Shown here piece after piece: positions 16,761 to 26,038 of a DNA stretch of 64,000 nt. Numbering within the stretch: the stretch's first letter is position 1; each line of letters opens with the position of its first letter. This DNA is from Bradyrhizobium iriomotense. GTDB taxonomy: Bacteria; Pseudomonadota; Alphaproteobacteria; Rhizobiales; Xanthobacteraceae. Location of the stretch: assembly GCF_018130765.1 (NCBI RefSeq), contig NZ_JAFCJZ010000015.1, positions 124,001 to 188,000 on the forward strand, written 5' to 3'. The notes beneath the pieces are model-generated. The model did no database searches. It was not told the DNA's origin and saw only the letters and a program-made list of their open reading frames with translations. The translations under genes and the position numbers were made by a program.

Positions 16761-18194
16761 CTACGACATCAACCGCATCAGCTTCTCCAGCCGCGCGATC
16801 TTGCCGCCATAGGGCGGATAGAGATCAGCGAGGCGGTTGAACTTGGAGCGATAAAACACCGGCTTCAGCTTGCTGAACGTGCGAAAGCCCCATTCGCCGT
16901 GATAGGCGCCGCTGCCGGAGGCGCCGACGCCGCCCATCGGCTGGTTGATTTGCGCAAAATGAAACAGGCAGTCGTTGACGGTGACGCCGCCGGAGATCGT
17001 GCGCGCCAGCACCTCGTCGCGCGCGGCGCGGTCCTTGCCGAACCAGTACAGCGCCAGCGGCCGCTCGCGCGCGTTGACGAAGGCGATCGCCTCGTTCGCG
17101 TCGCGCGTGCCCAGCACCGGTAGCACGGGGCCAAAAATCTCCTCCTGCATCACCGCCATCGCTTCCGTCGCGCCGATGATGAGCGTCGGCGGAAACTTGC
17201 GGTGGGCCTTCCAGTTGGGATCGTCGGCCTTCGCCGGCTGCAGGATTTTTGCACCACGCTGCGCGGCATCCGCGACCAGGCCTTCCAGCCGGGCATAATG
17301 CCGGTCGGAGATGATGGAGGTGTAGTCCTTGCTGGCGGGATCGGCGCCGAACATGCGCCGCATCTGCGCGCGCACCTTCTCGGCAAAGGATTGCACCGAA
17401 TTTTCCGGCACCAGCACATAATCCGGCGCGATGCAGGTCTGGCCGGCATTGAGCAGTTTTCCGTAGGCGATGCGTTCGGCCACCTCTTCGAGATCGGCGG
17501 ATGCGTCGATGATCGCGGGCGACTTGCCGCCGAGCTCGAGCGTGACGGGCGTGAGATTGCGTCCCGCGGCTTCCGCGACCAGCCGCCCGACCCGGGTCGA
17601 GCCGGTGAACACGAGATGATCGAAGGGGAGGCTCGCAAACGCCTTTGCAACCTCGTCCTCAATGCCAGTGATCAGCACTTCGGTCGCATCGAACCTTGCC
17701 GCGACTGTCTCCTTCAGCAACGCCGAAAAGTGCGGCGCGAGCTCGCTCGGCTTGATGATGACGCGGTTGCCGGCCGCGATCGCGCCGATCGCGGGCGCGA
17801 GCGTCAGCTGGAGCGGATAATTCCAGGGCGCGATGATGCCGACGACGCCGAGCGGCTGCGGCATCAGCCGGTTGCGTGCGGGCAGGAATTGCAGGGCGGT
17901 GGCGATTCGCTGCGGCGCCATCCAGCCCTTCAGGTGCTTTGTCGCATGCCGGATCTCGCTGTAGACCATCATCGCCTCGGCGATCGTGGTCTCGACCGAA
18001 GAGCGGTGGCCGAAATCGGCCGAGATCGCCTGCCGGAAACGCTCCTCGTTGTCGGCGACGACGCTGCGCAGCCGCGCCAGCCGGTCGAGCCGCTCGGCCA
18101 GATCAGGCGCCGGCCCCGTCCGCGACCGCGCGACCATGGCATGGAAGCCATCCTCCAGCGCTCCGACCGGGGCGCTCGTCAGGGCATGGTCCAT
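16761..18194 (-). CDS. Coniferyl-aldehyde-type dehydrogenase
   Basis: A 477-residue aldehyde dehydrogenase with catalytic Glu220 (TLELGGKSP) and Cys254 (NAGQTCIAPDY). The shorter length, the APWNYPLQL cofactor segment and the C-terminal GVGASGSGAYHGEWGFRTFS match the coniferyl/fatty aldehyde dehydrogenase branch. It would oxidise coniferyl or a similar aldehyde to the acid with NAD. It is upstream of the GMC oxidoreductase on the same strand; see that entry. In lignin-related catabolism it would feed the hydroxycinnamate operon at 55-60 kb, but that link is inference. Confidence 0.87.
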   Translation of the reverse strand: MDHALTSAPVGALEDGFHAMVARSRTGPAPDLAERLDRLARLRSVVADNEERFRQAISADFGHRSSVETTIAEAMMVYSEIRHATKHLKGWMAPQRIATALQFLPARNRLMPQPLGVVGIIAPWNYPLQLTLAPAIGAIAAGNRVIIKPSELAPHFSALLKETVAARFDATEVLITGIEDEVAKAFASLPFDHLVFTGSTRVGRLVAEAAGRNLTPVTLELGGKSPAIIDASADLEEVAERIAYGKLLNAGQTCIAPDYVLVPENSVQSFAEKVRAQMRRMFGADPASKDYTSIISDRHYARLEGLVADAAQRGAKILQPAKADDPNWKAHRKFPPTLIIGATEAMAVMQEEIFGPVLPVLGTRDANEAIAFVNARERPLALYWFGKDRAARDEVLARTISGGVTVNDCLFHFAQINQPMGGVGASGSGAYHGEWGFRTFSKLKPVFYRSKFNRLADLYPPYGGKIARLEKLMRLMS

Positions 18195-18506
18195 GGCGTT
18201 CTCCCCTCAAGGGGCATTTGCCCCGATTTTTGTTGCCGCAAGCTGACCCTTTGCGGAACTTCTGGCAAGTGCGTGTCGAAGGGGCCGGAATCCGGCCCAT
18301 CAGCCTGTCATAAAGTCGAAAAAAACGTCCCCACAGCCCTTTCCAAAGGCAGTCCGGGTTGGTACATACCCCCCGCACCCGACGGGCTTTGCCCCGGGGT
18401 TGTCTTCCAAGGAAGTCTTTGGGACGGAAGAGAAAAGCCACGCGAACAGCGCCGGCCCTCATCCAGCGTCCCCGGCATTTTCGACGAAGGCTAAGCAACG
18501 GTTTAA
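18195..18506. other. Gap upstream of tRNA-fMet
   Basis: About 310 bp between the divergent aldehyde dehydrogenase and tRNA-fMet. It must hold both promoters. I see no clear -35/-10 pair, palindrome or protein-coding frame with family similarity. Confidence 0.5.
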
Positions 18507-18583
<77 letters not shown>

Positions 18584-18613
18584 AATTCGGATTGACCGGA
18601 TCCGATACGAAAA

Positions 18614-18639
18614 CGGCCCGCTTGATGCGGGCCGTTTTT
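18614..18639. terminator. Rho-independent terminator (bidirectional)
   Basis: An 8-bp stem, CGGCCCGC / GCGGGCCG, with a 5-base loop is followed by TTTTT on the plus strand and preceded by AAAA, which reads as TTTT on the minus strand. It ends the tRNA-fMet transcript and, from the other side, the AraC gene. Confidence 0.85.
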
Positions 18640-18743
18640 GTTTTGGGCCTTTGCGGCGGCCTGACTGTCCGTGCCGGTTCAGGTGAAGCCGCCGGTGACG
18701 GGACAACTCCCGCCCAGGTGAGGGTAAGCGGCCGAGTCGCAAG

Positions 18744-19733
18744 CTACCCGCGATCCGGCCACTCATGGCGAAGAGCGCCAGCGGCATTTCGGACATCGCT
18801 CGGCGTGCAACCAAATCTCCGGCGGAACAGTCTGTTGAAATGCGACACGTTGGCAAAGCCGCAATCAAACGCGATGGTGCTGACCGGCACATCCACCGGA
18901 GCGCGGCGGCGAAGCGCTTTATACGCGGCGGTAAGCCGCTGCTCGGTGAGATAGGCTGTGAAGGTCAAGCCGCTTTCCTCGAATATCTGCTGCACGTAGC
19001 GGACGCTCACGCCGTGCCGCGCGGCGATGGTGTGCACCGACAGCTCCAGCCCGCGCAGATTGGCCGCAATGTCGTCCTTGATGGCTTGCAGCCGAGCCGC
19101 CGGAAGGCCGCGCGTCCGGGCCTGCTCGGCCGCATCGCGCGTCGGCCCCAGTGCAAACGCCAGAAGATCGCAGACATGGTCCGTAAAGGCGGCTGCGAGC
19201 TCGGGCGTGGTCACGACGTTGTCGCGGCGGGCGAGATCGAGATAACGCACCAGCATCTGCAACGCCGGGCTTGAGGCCGGTATACGACGCGCAAACGTTG
19301 CGCCGATGTCGGGGACTAGAGATTTTATCGCGGTACGCGGAACTGAGAACGCCAGATAGCGACACTGTTCAGGAATGGTGATCACACTGTCGTCGCCATT
19401 GCTCAACAGCGACCAGTCTCCCGGATGCAGATCGACGCTGCGGCCGAGCTGCGAGGTGTCCCATCGGGAGGTCGTCACGCTGACGAAGGTGACATCGTCA
19501 TTGACCATCAAGCTGCGGGAATTCTCCTGGCGAGCCGGAGATGTCGAGCCCTCCATCAGTCCGAAAGTCGAACAGCGCGCAATTTTTGCGGTTGAGCGGA
19601 AGTCCCTGGCGGACCCGGGACTGACATCGATGCGCACGCCACAATGGCGTCCGAGGGCTTCACTCCAGGCAGCGAGGCGCTCGTGGGCCGGATAGGAGTC
19701 GGTGGAAAACCCGGCGACTTGCAAACCGCTCAT
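18744..19733 (-). CDS. AraC-family transcriptional regulator
   Basis: A 329-residue regulator. The C-terminal domain (about 222-318) has the two helix-turn-helix units of AraC/XylS, with HGVSVRYVQQIFEESGLTF and IAFDCGFANVSHFNRLFRRRFGCTPSDVR. The N-terminal 200 residues match the AraC_binding_2 type (SYPAHERLAAWSEALGRHCG), which in other proteins binds small aromatic or fatty effectors. I chose ATG 19733. It is the closest gene to the secreted NTF2-like protein and the autotransporter, but target genes are not evident. Confidence 0.87.
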   Translation of the reverse strand: MSGLQVAGFSTDSYPAHERLAAWSEALGRHCGVRIDVSPGSARDFRSTAKIARCSTFGLMEGSTSPARQENSRSLMVNDDVTFVSVTTSRWDTSQLGRSVDLHPGDWSLLSNGDDSVITIPEQCRYLAFSVPRTAIKSLVPDIGATFARRIPASSPALQMLVRYLDLARRDNVVTTPELAAAFTDHVCDLLAFALGPTRDAAEQARTRGLPAARLQAIKDDIAANLRGLELSVHTIAARHGVSVRYVQQIFEESGLTFTAYLTEQRLTAAYKALRRRAPVDVPVSTIAFDCGFANVSHFNRLFRRRFGCTPSDVRNAAGALRHEWPDRG

Positions 19734-20001
19734 GGAACCCCCGTTCGAACGACATTGCCCTTTCGAGGAGCAATCGATCATGAAGATTGACCCAACGTTA
19801 TACGGCGTGCCGGAAGTTCACAATCACCCATGAAGTCATCTGATGGGTGCCGTGATTGCTGCTTCGGCAAGTGGCCGCCAGTCGTGATGGACCATTGCGC
19901 ACTCATCGCGTCACTCAGGCAGCGCGTATGGCTTGAATGGCGGCTGTGTCGTCGGGCTCAACGAGGTCCGACCAACAGCGCTCCCAGCGTGTGTTCAGCG
20001 C

Positions 20002-20457
20002 TCAAGGCATACGGCTGGCGTGATGATGCACCAGCAGCCACTTGCCACTGCGCTTTTCGAAGATGTTGGTCGCAAGCGCCGAGATGTCCAGCACGTCGCC
20101 GTTCGCTCGATGCGCGTACACCTTTTCAACACCTACGACCCGCGCGACGTTGCCGTTGATTGTGATCTGCGGATTGTCCATCACCACGGAGAAGTCTTTG
20201 TACCTCACCGGATGGTCCGCATAACTTTTTTGCACGGCCTCCCAGCCCAGCAGCGGTGCTTTACTTGAGGGGTGTATGACGGAGACGGACCCGTCCTGGG
20301 CCCAAGTTGCTTCGATAGCCTTGACGTCCAGCTTGGAGAACGCCTCTTCGACCTCTGTGTTCGCTGCAAGCACATCGGCCTTATCATCTGCGCGTGCCGG
20401 GACCGCTCCAAATGCCAGCAAGAGCATGAGTATGAGCGAGCGACTGAAAAGGTTCAT
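20002..20457 (-). CDS. Secreted NTF2-like protein (SgcJ/EcaC type)
   Basis: A 151-residue protein with a clear signal peptide: basic MNLFSRS, hydrophobic LILMLLLAFGAVP, cleavage near ARA|DD at about residue 24. The rest is an NTF2/SnoaL-like domain (NTEVEEAFSKLDVKAIEATWAQDGSVSVIHP .. FEKRSGKWLLVHHHAS) with His residues at the end that could bind metal. I chose ATG 20457, with GGAG 11 bases before it; another in-frame ATG lies at 20472. It should be periplasmic or exported. The function is unknown. Confidence 0.75.
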   Translation of the reverse strand: MNLFSRSLILMLLLAFGAVPARADDKADVLAANTEVEEAFSKLDVKAIEATWAQDGSVSVIHPSSKAPLLGWEAVQKSYADHPVRYKDFSVVMDNPQITINGNVARVVGVEKVYAHRANGDVLDISALATNIFEKRSGKWLLVHHHASRMP

Positions 20458-20794
20458 ATGTTGTGGCTCCATTGCGAGCGGCAATCTCCGTAGATTGATC
20501 CAGCAGAGCGCCGCGAGCAAGCGGCCGATTTTATGAGTACGCGGGCGACATCGCCTTTGTTTGTCGCGACGCTCCTCATACGGCCGAGTCCTCCCACCGA
20601 CTCGTAATTTGCAAAGCCGATCGCGCCTTAGATCAAGCCCGCGGAAAGCGCTGTTGCGCCTCAACGACAGCACACCCGCGCCAACCGTGCGAGATTGCCT
20701 CGATCGGCCGATTCAACCGCTCAAGCGAGCGGCTGATTGCTGCTCATCGACTTTCGCGCGCATGCGCACGCAGGAAATGGGATTTGGAGGGGGC
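20458..20794. other. Gap upstream of autotransporter gene
   Basis: About 340 bp between the divergent NTF2-like and autotransporter genes. Apart from the GGAGGGGGC ribosome-binding site just before 20795, I see no recognised element or coding frame. Confidence 0.4.
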
Positions 20795-23700
20795 ATGAAT
20801 TTCAGCACCTTGTTCGATCGCAGGCGAAACGCACTGCTAGCCGGCGCGACTCTTGGCTTGATGCTGGCAAGTGGCCTCACGACGGCGGCAAACGCCGACG
20901 GTGGATCCGGCGGTGCGTCCGGGCCGGTTGCAGGCGGCGCGGGGGGTATCGGTGATTCTGGTGCTGCGGGAGGTGACGGGACGATCAATCTTGAATCCAC
21001 CGTCGCCCATTATGGCAGTGGAGGAGGTGGTGGCGCGGGTGGAAGCGGAAACGGAGGCACGGGCGGCGGTTTGGGGGCGGGTGCAGGGGGCACGGGTGGA
21101 GCGGTCGGCTCTGCAAACGGGGGAACTGGCAGCAACGGCATCGGAGGCGGCGGTGGAGGTGGCGGTGGGTTTAGTGGCGGCGTCGTCGGCGGCAACGGCG
21201 GAAACGGAGGCATTGCGATAGGCGCTTTTTTTGGCGGCGGCGCCGTCCCTGGAGGGATCACCTATCGCGGGGCGGGAGGTGGCGGTGGTGGTGGTGGCGG
21301 CTCTGGCCTGGGCACCGGCGGAACCGGCGGAGCGGGTGGCGATGGCGCCACAGCGATTGTGCAGGCCTCGTCGAGTGGCGCGGGGGACATTGACATTGCG
21401 CGCGCCGGTGGTGGCAGCGGTGGTGATGGCGGCGATGGCGGCATCGGAAATCTGCAAGCCGGGTCGTTTACCCTGAACGTCAACAGCATCGGCGGTGCGG
21501 GAGGCGCCGGCGGGGCCGGCGGCGACGGAAGCGCTGATGCGGTGGCCACCGGTGCCGGAGGACAGACGACTGCGATCGCAGTTGGCGGCAATGGTGGTAA
21601 CGGCGGCAGTGGTCGTGCCGCCTTCGAGGTGACGGGGTCCAATATCACCGTGGCCAATACGGCCACCGCTACAGGCGGCATCGGTGGCGCCGGCGGAAAC
21701 GGCGGAGATGGGTCGGCAACCGCAACGACCGCTGGGGTCACCGGCACATACCTGAAAATTGCAACTGCTGGTTACGGTGGGAAAGGAGGGGCTGGGGGAG
21801 GCGGCGCTGTCTTTACCGGCTCCGCTGTCACGTTCATCAATTTGGGCTCGGTGATTGCCGGAGGCGGTGGTGTTGGAGGCCGCACGGGCGCTGCAAATAT
21901 TGGGATCACCGCTGGCACAGGGACCGATGAGGCCAATGTAGGGTTCTCGGGCGCAGGTGGCGCAGGCGGAACGGGCGTCCTGTTTGCCGGATCGAATGGA
22001 TTCTTCAACAACGCCGGGTCTGTCGCCGGCGGCGCGGGAGGCGCAGGCGGTGTGTGGGATGGTGTCGGGGGGCAAGGCGGCGCCGGCGTGCAATTTGCGG
22101 GGACCGGAGCGACGCTGGTCAATTCCGGTCAGATTTCCGGCGGCAATGGTGGCGCCTCAGCGTCGGCGGCAGGTAGCGGCGGCGCCGGTGTCATCGGCGC
22201 CGGCCTCACGATCACCAACAACGGCACGATCAGCGGCGGCCTCGACGGCGGCGGAACGGTCAGGCAATTCGCCATCGAACTGACCGGCGGCGCCAACGCC
22301 ATCAGCCCGGGCGGCACCATCAACGGCGGAATCCAGTTGCAGGCAGGTTCGCTGATGCCGGCATTGGCCGGCTCGACGGTCGGCGCGACGCTGAACGTCA
22401 ACGGTCCGGTGTTCCTCGCGCCAGCCTCCACCTACAGCATCCGCGTCGGCGGCGCGGCCAACGATTCCATCACCGCCACCGGCGTCGTGACGGTGTCCGG
22501 CGCGAGCGTGTCGGCGACGGTCTCCGGCGGCTCGGGCAGTCCGCTCGGCCAGCACACCATCATCACGGCGAGCGCGATCAGCGGCACGTTCGCCTCGCTC
22601 TCGGCAGCGACGACCTCGGCCTTCCTGCGGGAAACGCTGTCGTACGATCCGACGCACGTCTACCTGAACATCACGGGCAATGGCGCCGGCGGCAATGTGG
22701 ACTTCACGACCGTGACGCAGACGGTCAACCAGTTCAACGTTGCGTCCGCGCTCAACGCGGCCGGCAACGCCAATGGCTTCAGCGGGCCGCTGTTCAACGC
22801 CCTTGTCGGCCTTTCCGCCTCGCAGGCGCGCGCCGCGTTCACGGCCCTCGATGGCGAAGCGGCGACAGGGGCGCAGCGCGCCTCCTTCCGCTTCACGGAC
22901 CAATTCCTCAATTTGATGCTCAACCCCTTCGTCGATGGCCATTTCGGTGCCGCCGCGGGCGGTGGAGTCACCGGCTTTGCGCCGGAGGAGCAGGCCAACC
23001 TGCCGCCCGAGATGGCGCAGGCCTACGCATCGGTGTTCAAGGCGCCGCCACCTGCCAATTTCGAGCAGCGCTGGAGCCTGTGGAATGCGGCGTTCGGCGG
23101 CAGCGGCAAGACCAGCGGCGATCCCGTGATCGGCTCGACCGACACAAGGCTCAGCACCTATGGCTTCGCCGGCGGCCTCGATTATCGGCTCTCGCCTCAT
23201 ACCGTGGTCGGCCTTGCCGCGGCCGGCGGCGGCACCAATTGGGGATTGTCCAATAGCCTCGGCAACGGCCGCAGCGAGTCCGCGCAAATCGGCGCCTATG
23301 CGAGGACGGTGATCGGCCCGGTCTACATCGCCGAGTCGATCGCCTTCGCCAACCACTGGTTCACGACCGACCGAGCGGCACTCGGCAGCAATCTGCGTGC
23401 TACCTTCACAGGCCAGAGCATCGGCGCGCGCATCGAAGGAGGTTATCGCATTGCCGTGACGCCTAACTTCGGGATCACGCCTTATGCTGCGGCACAGGCG
23501 CAGGCATTCCACTCCGGCGCCTACAGCGAGACCGACGTGAACAATCTCGGCTTCGGCCTGACCTATGCAGCGAAGCAAGCGACCGATGTCCGCACCGAGC
23601 TCGGTGCGCGCTTTGACCATCCGACGCTGCTCGGCGGCACGCCGCTGATCGTGCGCGCGCGATTGGCATGGGCGCACGATTTCGTCGATACACCTTCGCT

Positions 23701-23899
23701 AAGTGCGGCGTTTCAGGCGCTGCCGCTCTCGAACTTCACCGTGTTCGGTGCGCCGATCCCGCACGATTCCGGCCTCGCCTCGATCGGCGCGGATTGGTAT
23801 CTGAACCAGAACTGGAAGCTGCTCGCCAAGTTCGATGGTGAATTTGCCAAGCGCTCGGATCTCTATGCCGGCACAGTGGCGCTGCGGTATTCCTGGTGA
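20795..23899 (+). CDS. Glycine-rich autotransporter (type V secretion)
   Basis: A 1034-residue outer-membrane protein. The signal peptide spans 1-34 (cleavage near ANA|DGG). Residues about 35-470 are very glycine rich, built from GGxGG repeats with Ala, Thr, Asn and Asp. A beta-helix-like stretch follows (ITNNGTISGG, GTINGGIQLQ), then a QLDGE-like linker near 680 (FTALDGEAATGAQRASF). The C-terminal 270 residues (from about 765) form an autotransporter beta-barrel ending in LRYSW, whose terminal aromatic residue suits BAM. I chose ATG 20795 because of the GGAGGGGGC before it; the open frame extends upstream without a signal peptide. The passenger's Gly codon mix (GGA, GGT, GGG, GGC) is unlike the GGC-rich barrel. 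Confidence 0.88.
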   Translation: MNFSTLFDRRRNALLAGATLGLMLASGLTTAANADGGSGGASGPVAGGAGGIGDSGAAGGDGTINLESTVAHYGSGGGGGAGGSGNGGTGGGLGAGAGGTGGAVGSANGGTGSNGIGGGGGGGGGFSGGVVGGNGGNGGIAIGAFFGGGAVPGGITYRGAGGGGGGGGGSGLGTGGTGGAGGDGATAIVQASSSGAGDIDIARAGGGSGGDGGDGGIGNLQAGSFTLNVNSIGGAGGAGGAGGDGSADAVATGAGGQTTAIAVGGNGGNGGSGRAAFEVTGSNITVANTATATGGIGGAGGNGGDGSATATTAGVTGTYLKIATAGYGGKGGAGGGGAVFTGSAVTFINLGSVIAGGGGVGGRTGAANIGITAGTGTDEANVGFSGAGGAGGTGVLFAGSNGFFNNAGSVAGGAGGAGGVWDGVGGQGGAGVQFAGTGATLVNSGQISGGNGGASASAAGSGGAGVIGAGLTITNNGTISGGLDGGGTVRQFAIELTGGANAISPGGTINGGIQLQAGSLMPALAGSTVGATLNVNGPVFLAPASTYSIRVGGAANDSITATGVVTVSGASVSATVSGGSGSPLGQHTIITASAISGTFASLSAATTSAFLRETLSYDPTHVYLNITGNGAGGNVDFTTVTQTVNQFNVASALNAAGNANGFSGPLFNALVGLSASQARAAFTALDGEAATGAQRASFRFTDQFLNLMLNPFVDGHFGAAAGGGVTGFAPEEQANLPPEMAQAYASVFKAPPPANFEQRWSLWNAAFGGSGKTSGDPVIGSTDTRLSTYGFAGGLDYRLSPHTVVGLAAAGGGTNWGLSNSLGNGRSESAQIGAYARTVIGPVYIAESIAFANHWFTTDRAALGSNLRATFTGQSIGARIEGGYRIAVTPNFGITPYAAAQAQAFHSGAYSETDVNNLGFGLTYAAKQATDVRTELGARFDHPTLLGGTPLIVRARLAWAHDFVDTPSLSAAFQALPLSNFTVFGAPIPHDSGLASIGADWYLNQNWKLLAKFDGEFAKRSDLYAGTVALRYSW

Positions 23900-24011
23900 C
23901 GGGGCCTGCTCGGAGGTTCGGTGGCGCTCGCAGAATCGCGCGTCTTGCAGCTCTGAGCAAACGAGAACCGCGGGCGCTTCATGACGTCGCCTGCCGCGGT
24001 CGCTGCTCCCC

Positions 24012-25049
24012 TCAAAACTCCTTAATCACCTTCCCGTCCGCTCCCACCAGCGTCGACGGTGCCTCGCCGAACACCAGCCCCTCCGGCTGAAACTTGATCG
24101 TCTTGCCGCCCTCGACGAACTCCGCAAAATTCCGCGGCGTGGCAGAGTGCACGCCGTTTTGCAGGAAGTCGCCGGTCTCGTAGCAGGTGTCGGGCTTGCC
24201 GCCAGAGCCTTCGCCCAAAAACTTCTGGAAGGTCTGGCTCGTCACCTTGGCCTTCTTGCGCGCGGACCAGTTGGTGTAGCGGCGGTAGAGCTTTGGCAGG
24301 ATCACGGGGCCCTTGTCGGTCGCGAGCACGGCGGTTTCGCCCACCTTGGGCTCGCGCAGGTCGAAGTCGAAGGCGCCAATGGTCTTCGCAAGATGCTTCC
24401 AGACCAAAAGCTTCTTTGCGCGTGCGGTCTTGGCGAGCGCAAGGAAAGCCGTGATCTCGTCCTCGTTCATCGAGGAGTAGAACGTCGGATAGGCAAAGCC
24501 CTGCGCGACCAGCCAGTGGTTGATGTCGACCTTTTGCCCCGCGACCGTCACCTCGATGTCGCTGACCAGCCGGCCATAGGTGTCGAACACCTCGTTCGGC
24601 GTATCGACATGGGTGAACACCCGGCAGGCCAGCGTCGGCCCGCCGGCTTGGCTGAGAAAATCATGCAGCGCCTTGCTCGCGGTCGCGCCGAGGAATTGCC
24701 GGTAGGAATGCGTGACCTCGTGATAGGCCTGCTTCCTGGCATCCGGCAGCCCCTTCTTCTCGGCGGCCGAGAGCGGCGACGGCTGATAGTGCAGCTCCGG
24801 CGCGTCGATGCCCTGGAGGCGAATGGTGAGCTTGCCGTTCCTGATCGGCGCGATCGACGTGCGGCCCTTGACCTTGGCGCCCTCGAAGACGTGGGTCGGC
24901 TGGAACGGCGCCGTGTCGTTCTTGCGGAAGCGGATCGCGTCGGGCGCGATCGTCACCACCACCTTGGTCGTGTCCGCGTCCGACCGCCCTGCCGGCCAGA
25001 ACTGGCCGACATCGATGGTGCCTTCGACCTCCAGCAGTCCCACGGGCAT
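24012..25049 (-). CDS. Staphylococcal-nuclease-family (SNase/TNase) protein
   Basis: A 345-residue protein with an SNase fold between about 60 and 215. Residues equivalent to the catalytic Arg-Glu-Arg are present: Arg77 and Glu85 (IRLQGIDAPELHY) and Arg160 (FDTYGRLVSDIEV). The C-terminal 130 residues have no recognised domain. No signal peptide is visible, so it is not an obvious secreted nuclease. I chose ATG 25049 with AGGGAG. The only partner is the unknown gene 210 bp upstream on the same strand. Activity and target are not known. Confidence 0.75.
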   Translation of the reverse strand: MPVGLLEVEGTIDVGQFWPAGRSDADTTKVVVTIAPDAIRFRKNDTAPFQPTHVFEGAKVKGRTSIAPIRNGKLTIRLQGIDAPELHYQPSPLSAAEKKGLPDARKQAYHEVTHSYRQFLGATASKALHDFLSQAGGPTLACRVFTHVDTPNEVFDTYGRLVSDIEVTVAGQKVDINHWLVAQGFAYPTFYSSMNEDEITAFLALAKTARAKKLLVWKHLAKTIGAFDFDLREPKVGETAVLATDKGPVILPKLYRRYTNWSARKKAKVTSQTFQKFLGEGSGGKPDTCYETGDFLQNGVHSATPRNFAEFVEGGKTIKFQPEGLVFGEAPSTLVGADGKVIKEF

Positions 25050-25258
25050 CGGCCGCTCCCTGTCGAACGCGCGCGACGGTCGCCGTCCAATGAGGCGACT
25101 CGCGCACACACTGAAGAGAAGCGAATCATCTTCGTGCGACAGGGCCGTGACGGGAAGTGGGACGGAGGCGACACGCCACGGCCCCGGCAGACAAAACGCC
25201 CGCGCGCCTGTCGCGCACGGGCGTCGATGGTTCTTTTAACCATGCAGAAGGTTTCTAA

Positions 25259-25750
25259 TCAGTCCCTGTGCGGGCAGACCATCGTCAGATTGAGCAGCGT
25301 CGGCTTGTCCGAGCCCTTCTTGTACTCCCACTCGAGCCGGATCTCGTGCCGGTGGGCATAGGCATCGCTCGGCGCGTGGACGATGATGTTGGTCTTCATC
25401 GGGATCGGCGGCTCTGAATTGAAGCATTTGCGGACGCAGGCATCGAGCAGGTCGCATCGCGTCAGCGGGATCACGCCCGGCTCGTCCTTGGAGAGGGGGA
25501 CCGTGTTGGGCTGGGTGCTGAGGTCGAGACGAGCCCGGCCCTTCTCCTTGTGCCAGTACTTGGCGCTTCCTTGCGGCCAGTTCGAAGCCGGCGTCAGAAT
25601 CAGATGGTACTGGCCGTATTCCAGGGTCGGCAGATCGATATCGTCCGATGCCTTGAGCTTGGCCACGCTCTTCTTCATGTTCGCCAGCGGGTAGTAATTG
25701 CTGTTCATCAAGTCCCTGAAGGCCTTGCCGCTATATGTCCTGCCGCCCAT
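25259..25750 (-). CDS. Hypothetical protein next to SNase gene
   Basis: A 163-residue protein with no domain I recognise. It begins MGGRTYSGKAFRDLMNSNYYPLANMKKS and has Cys residues in CDLLDACVRKCFN and MVCPHRD. These, with nearby His (IVHAPSDAYAHRHE), could bind metal or form a disulfide. No signal peptide or membrane segment. A GAAGGATTAAGGCG ribosome-binding site precedes ATG 25750. It lies 210 bp upstream of the SNase gene on the same strand. I can offer no function. Confidence 0.55.
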   Translation of the reverse strand: MGGRTYSGKAFRDLMNSNYYPLANMKKSVAKLKASDDIDLPTLEYGQYHLILTPASNWPQGSAKYWHKEKGRARLDLSTQPNTVPLSKDEPGVIPLTRCDLLDACVRKCFNSEPPIPMKTNIIVHAPSDAYAHRHEIRLEWEYKKGSDKPTLLNLTMVCPHRD

Positions 25751-26038
25751 CGCCTTAATCCTTCGATACAATCAAATCAGTCAGGGCGACGTGCAGCCCG
25801 GCAAGGCTCGTTGGCCAGAACGAAAGCCTCGGTGCCCCCTGGAATGCGCGGCCCCATTTCGCGCGGCGAGGACGCTACCACCCGAAAATGTATTTCGTCC
25901 AGAGAGCCACCTTTGCCGACACAGGTATGTTTCGCGGCAAGTTGATTGCCATGCATGTCGCGATTGGTATTCTTGCGCCAAGCTCCCCGTGAGCATCGGT
26001 CGGCAGAGAACGCCGTCGTGGGTTTTGAAGGCACAGGA

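Noticed and set aside
20837..22093. Long minus-strand frame rich in Ala, Thr, Arg opposite the autotransporter passenger
   Set aside because: It arises from the GC-rich glycine repeats read on the other strand. It has no family motif, no ribosome-binding site and overlaps a gene with a signal peptide and a beta-barrel.
21010..22100. Short repeated units that might look like a CRISPR or minisatellite
   Set aside because: They are in-frame GGxGG codon repeats of varied sequence. No uniform repeat and spacer lengths.
22157..23677. 506-residue minus-strand frame opposite the autotransporter barrel
   Set aside because: An antisense shadow of GC-rich third positions. No recognised domain.
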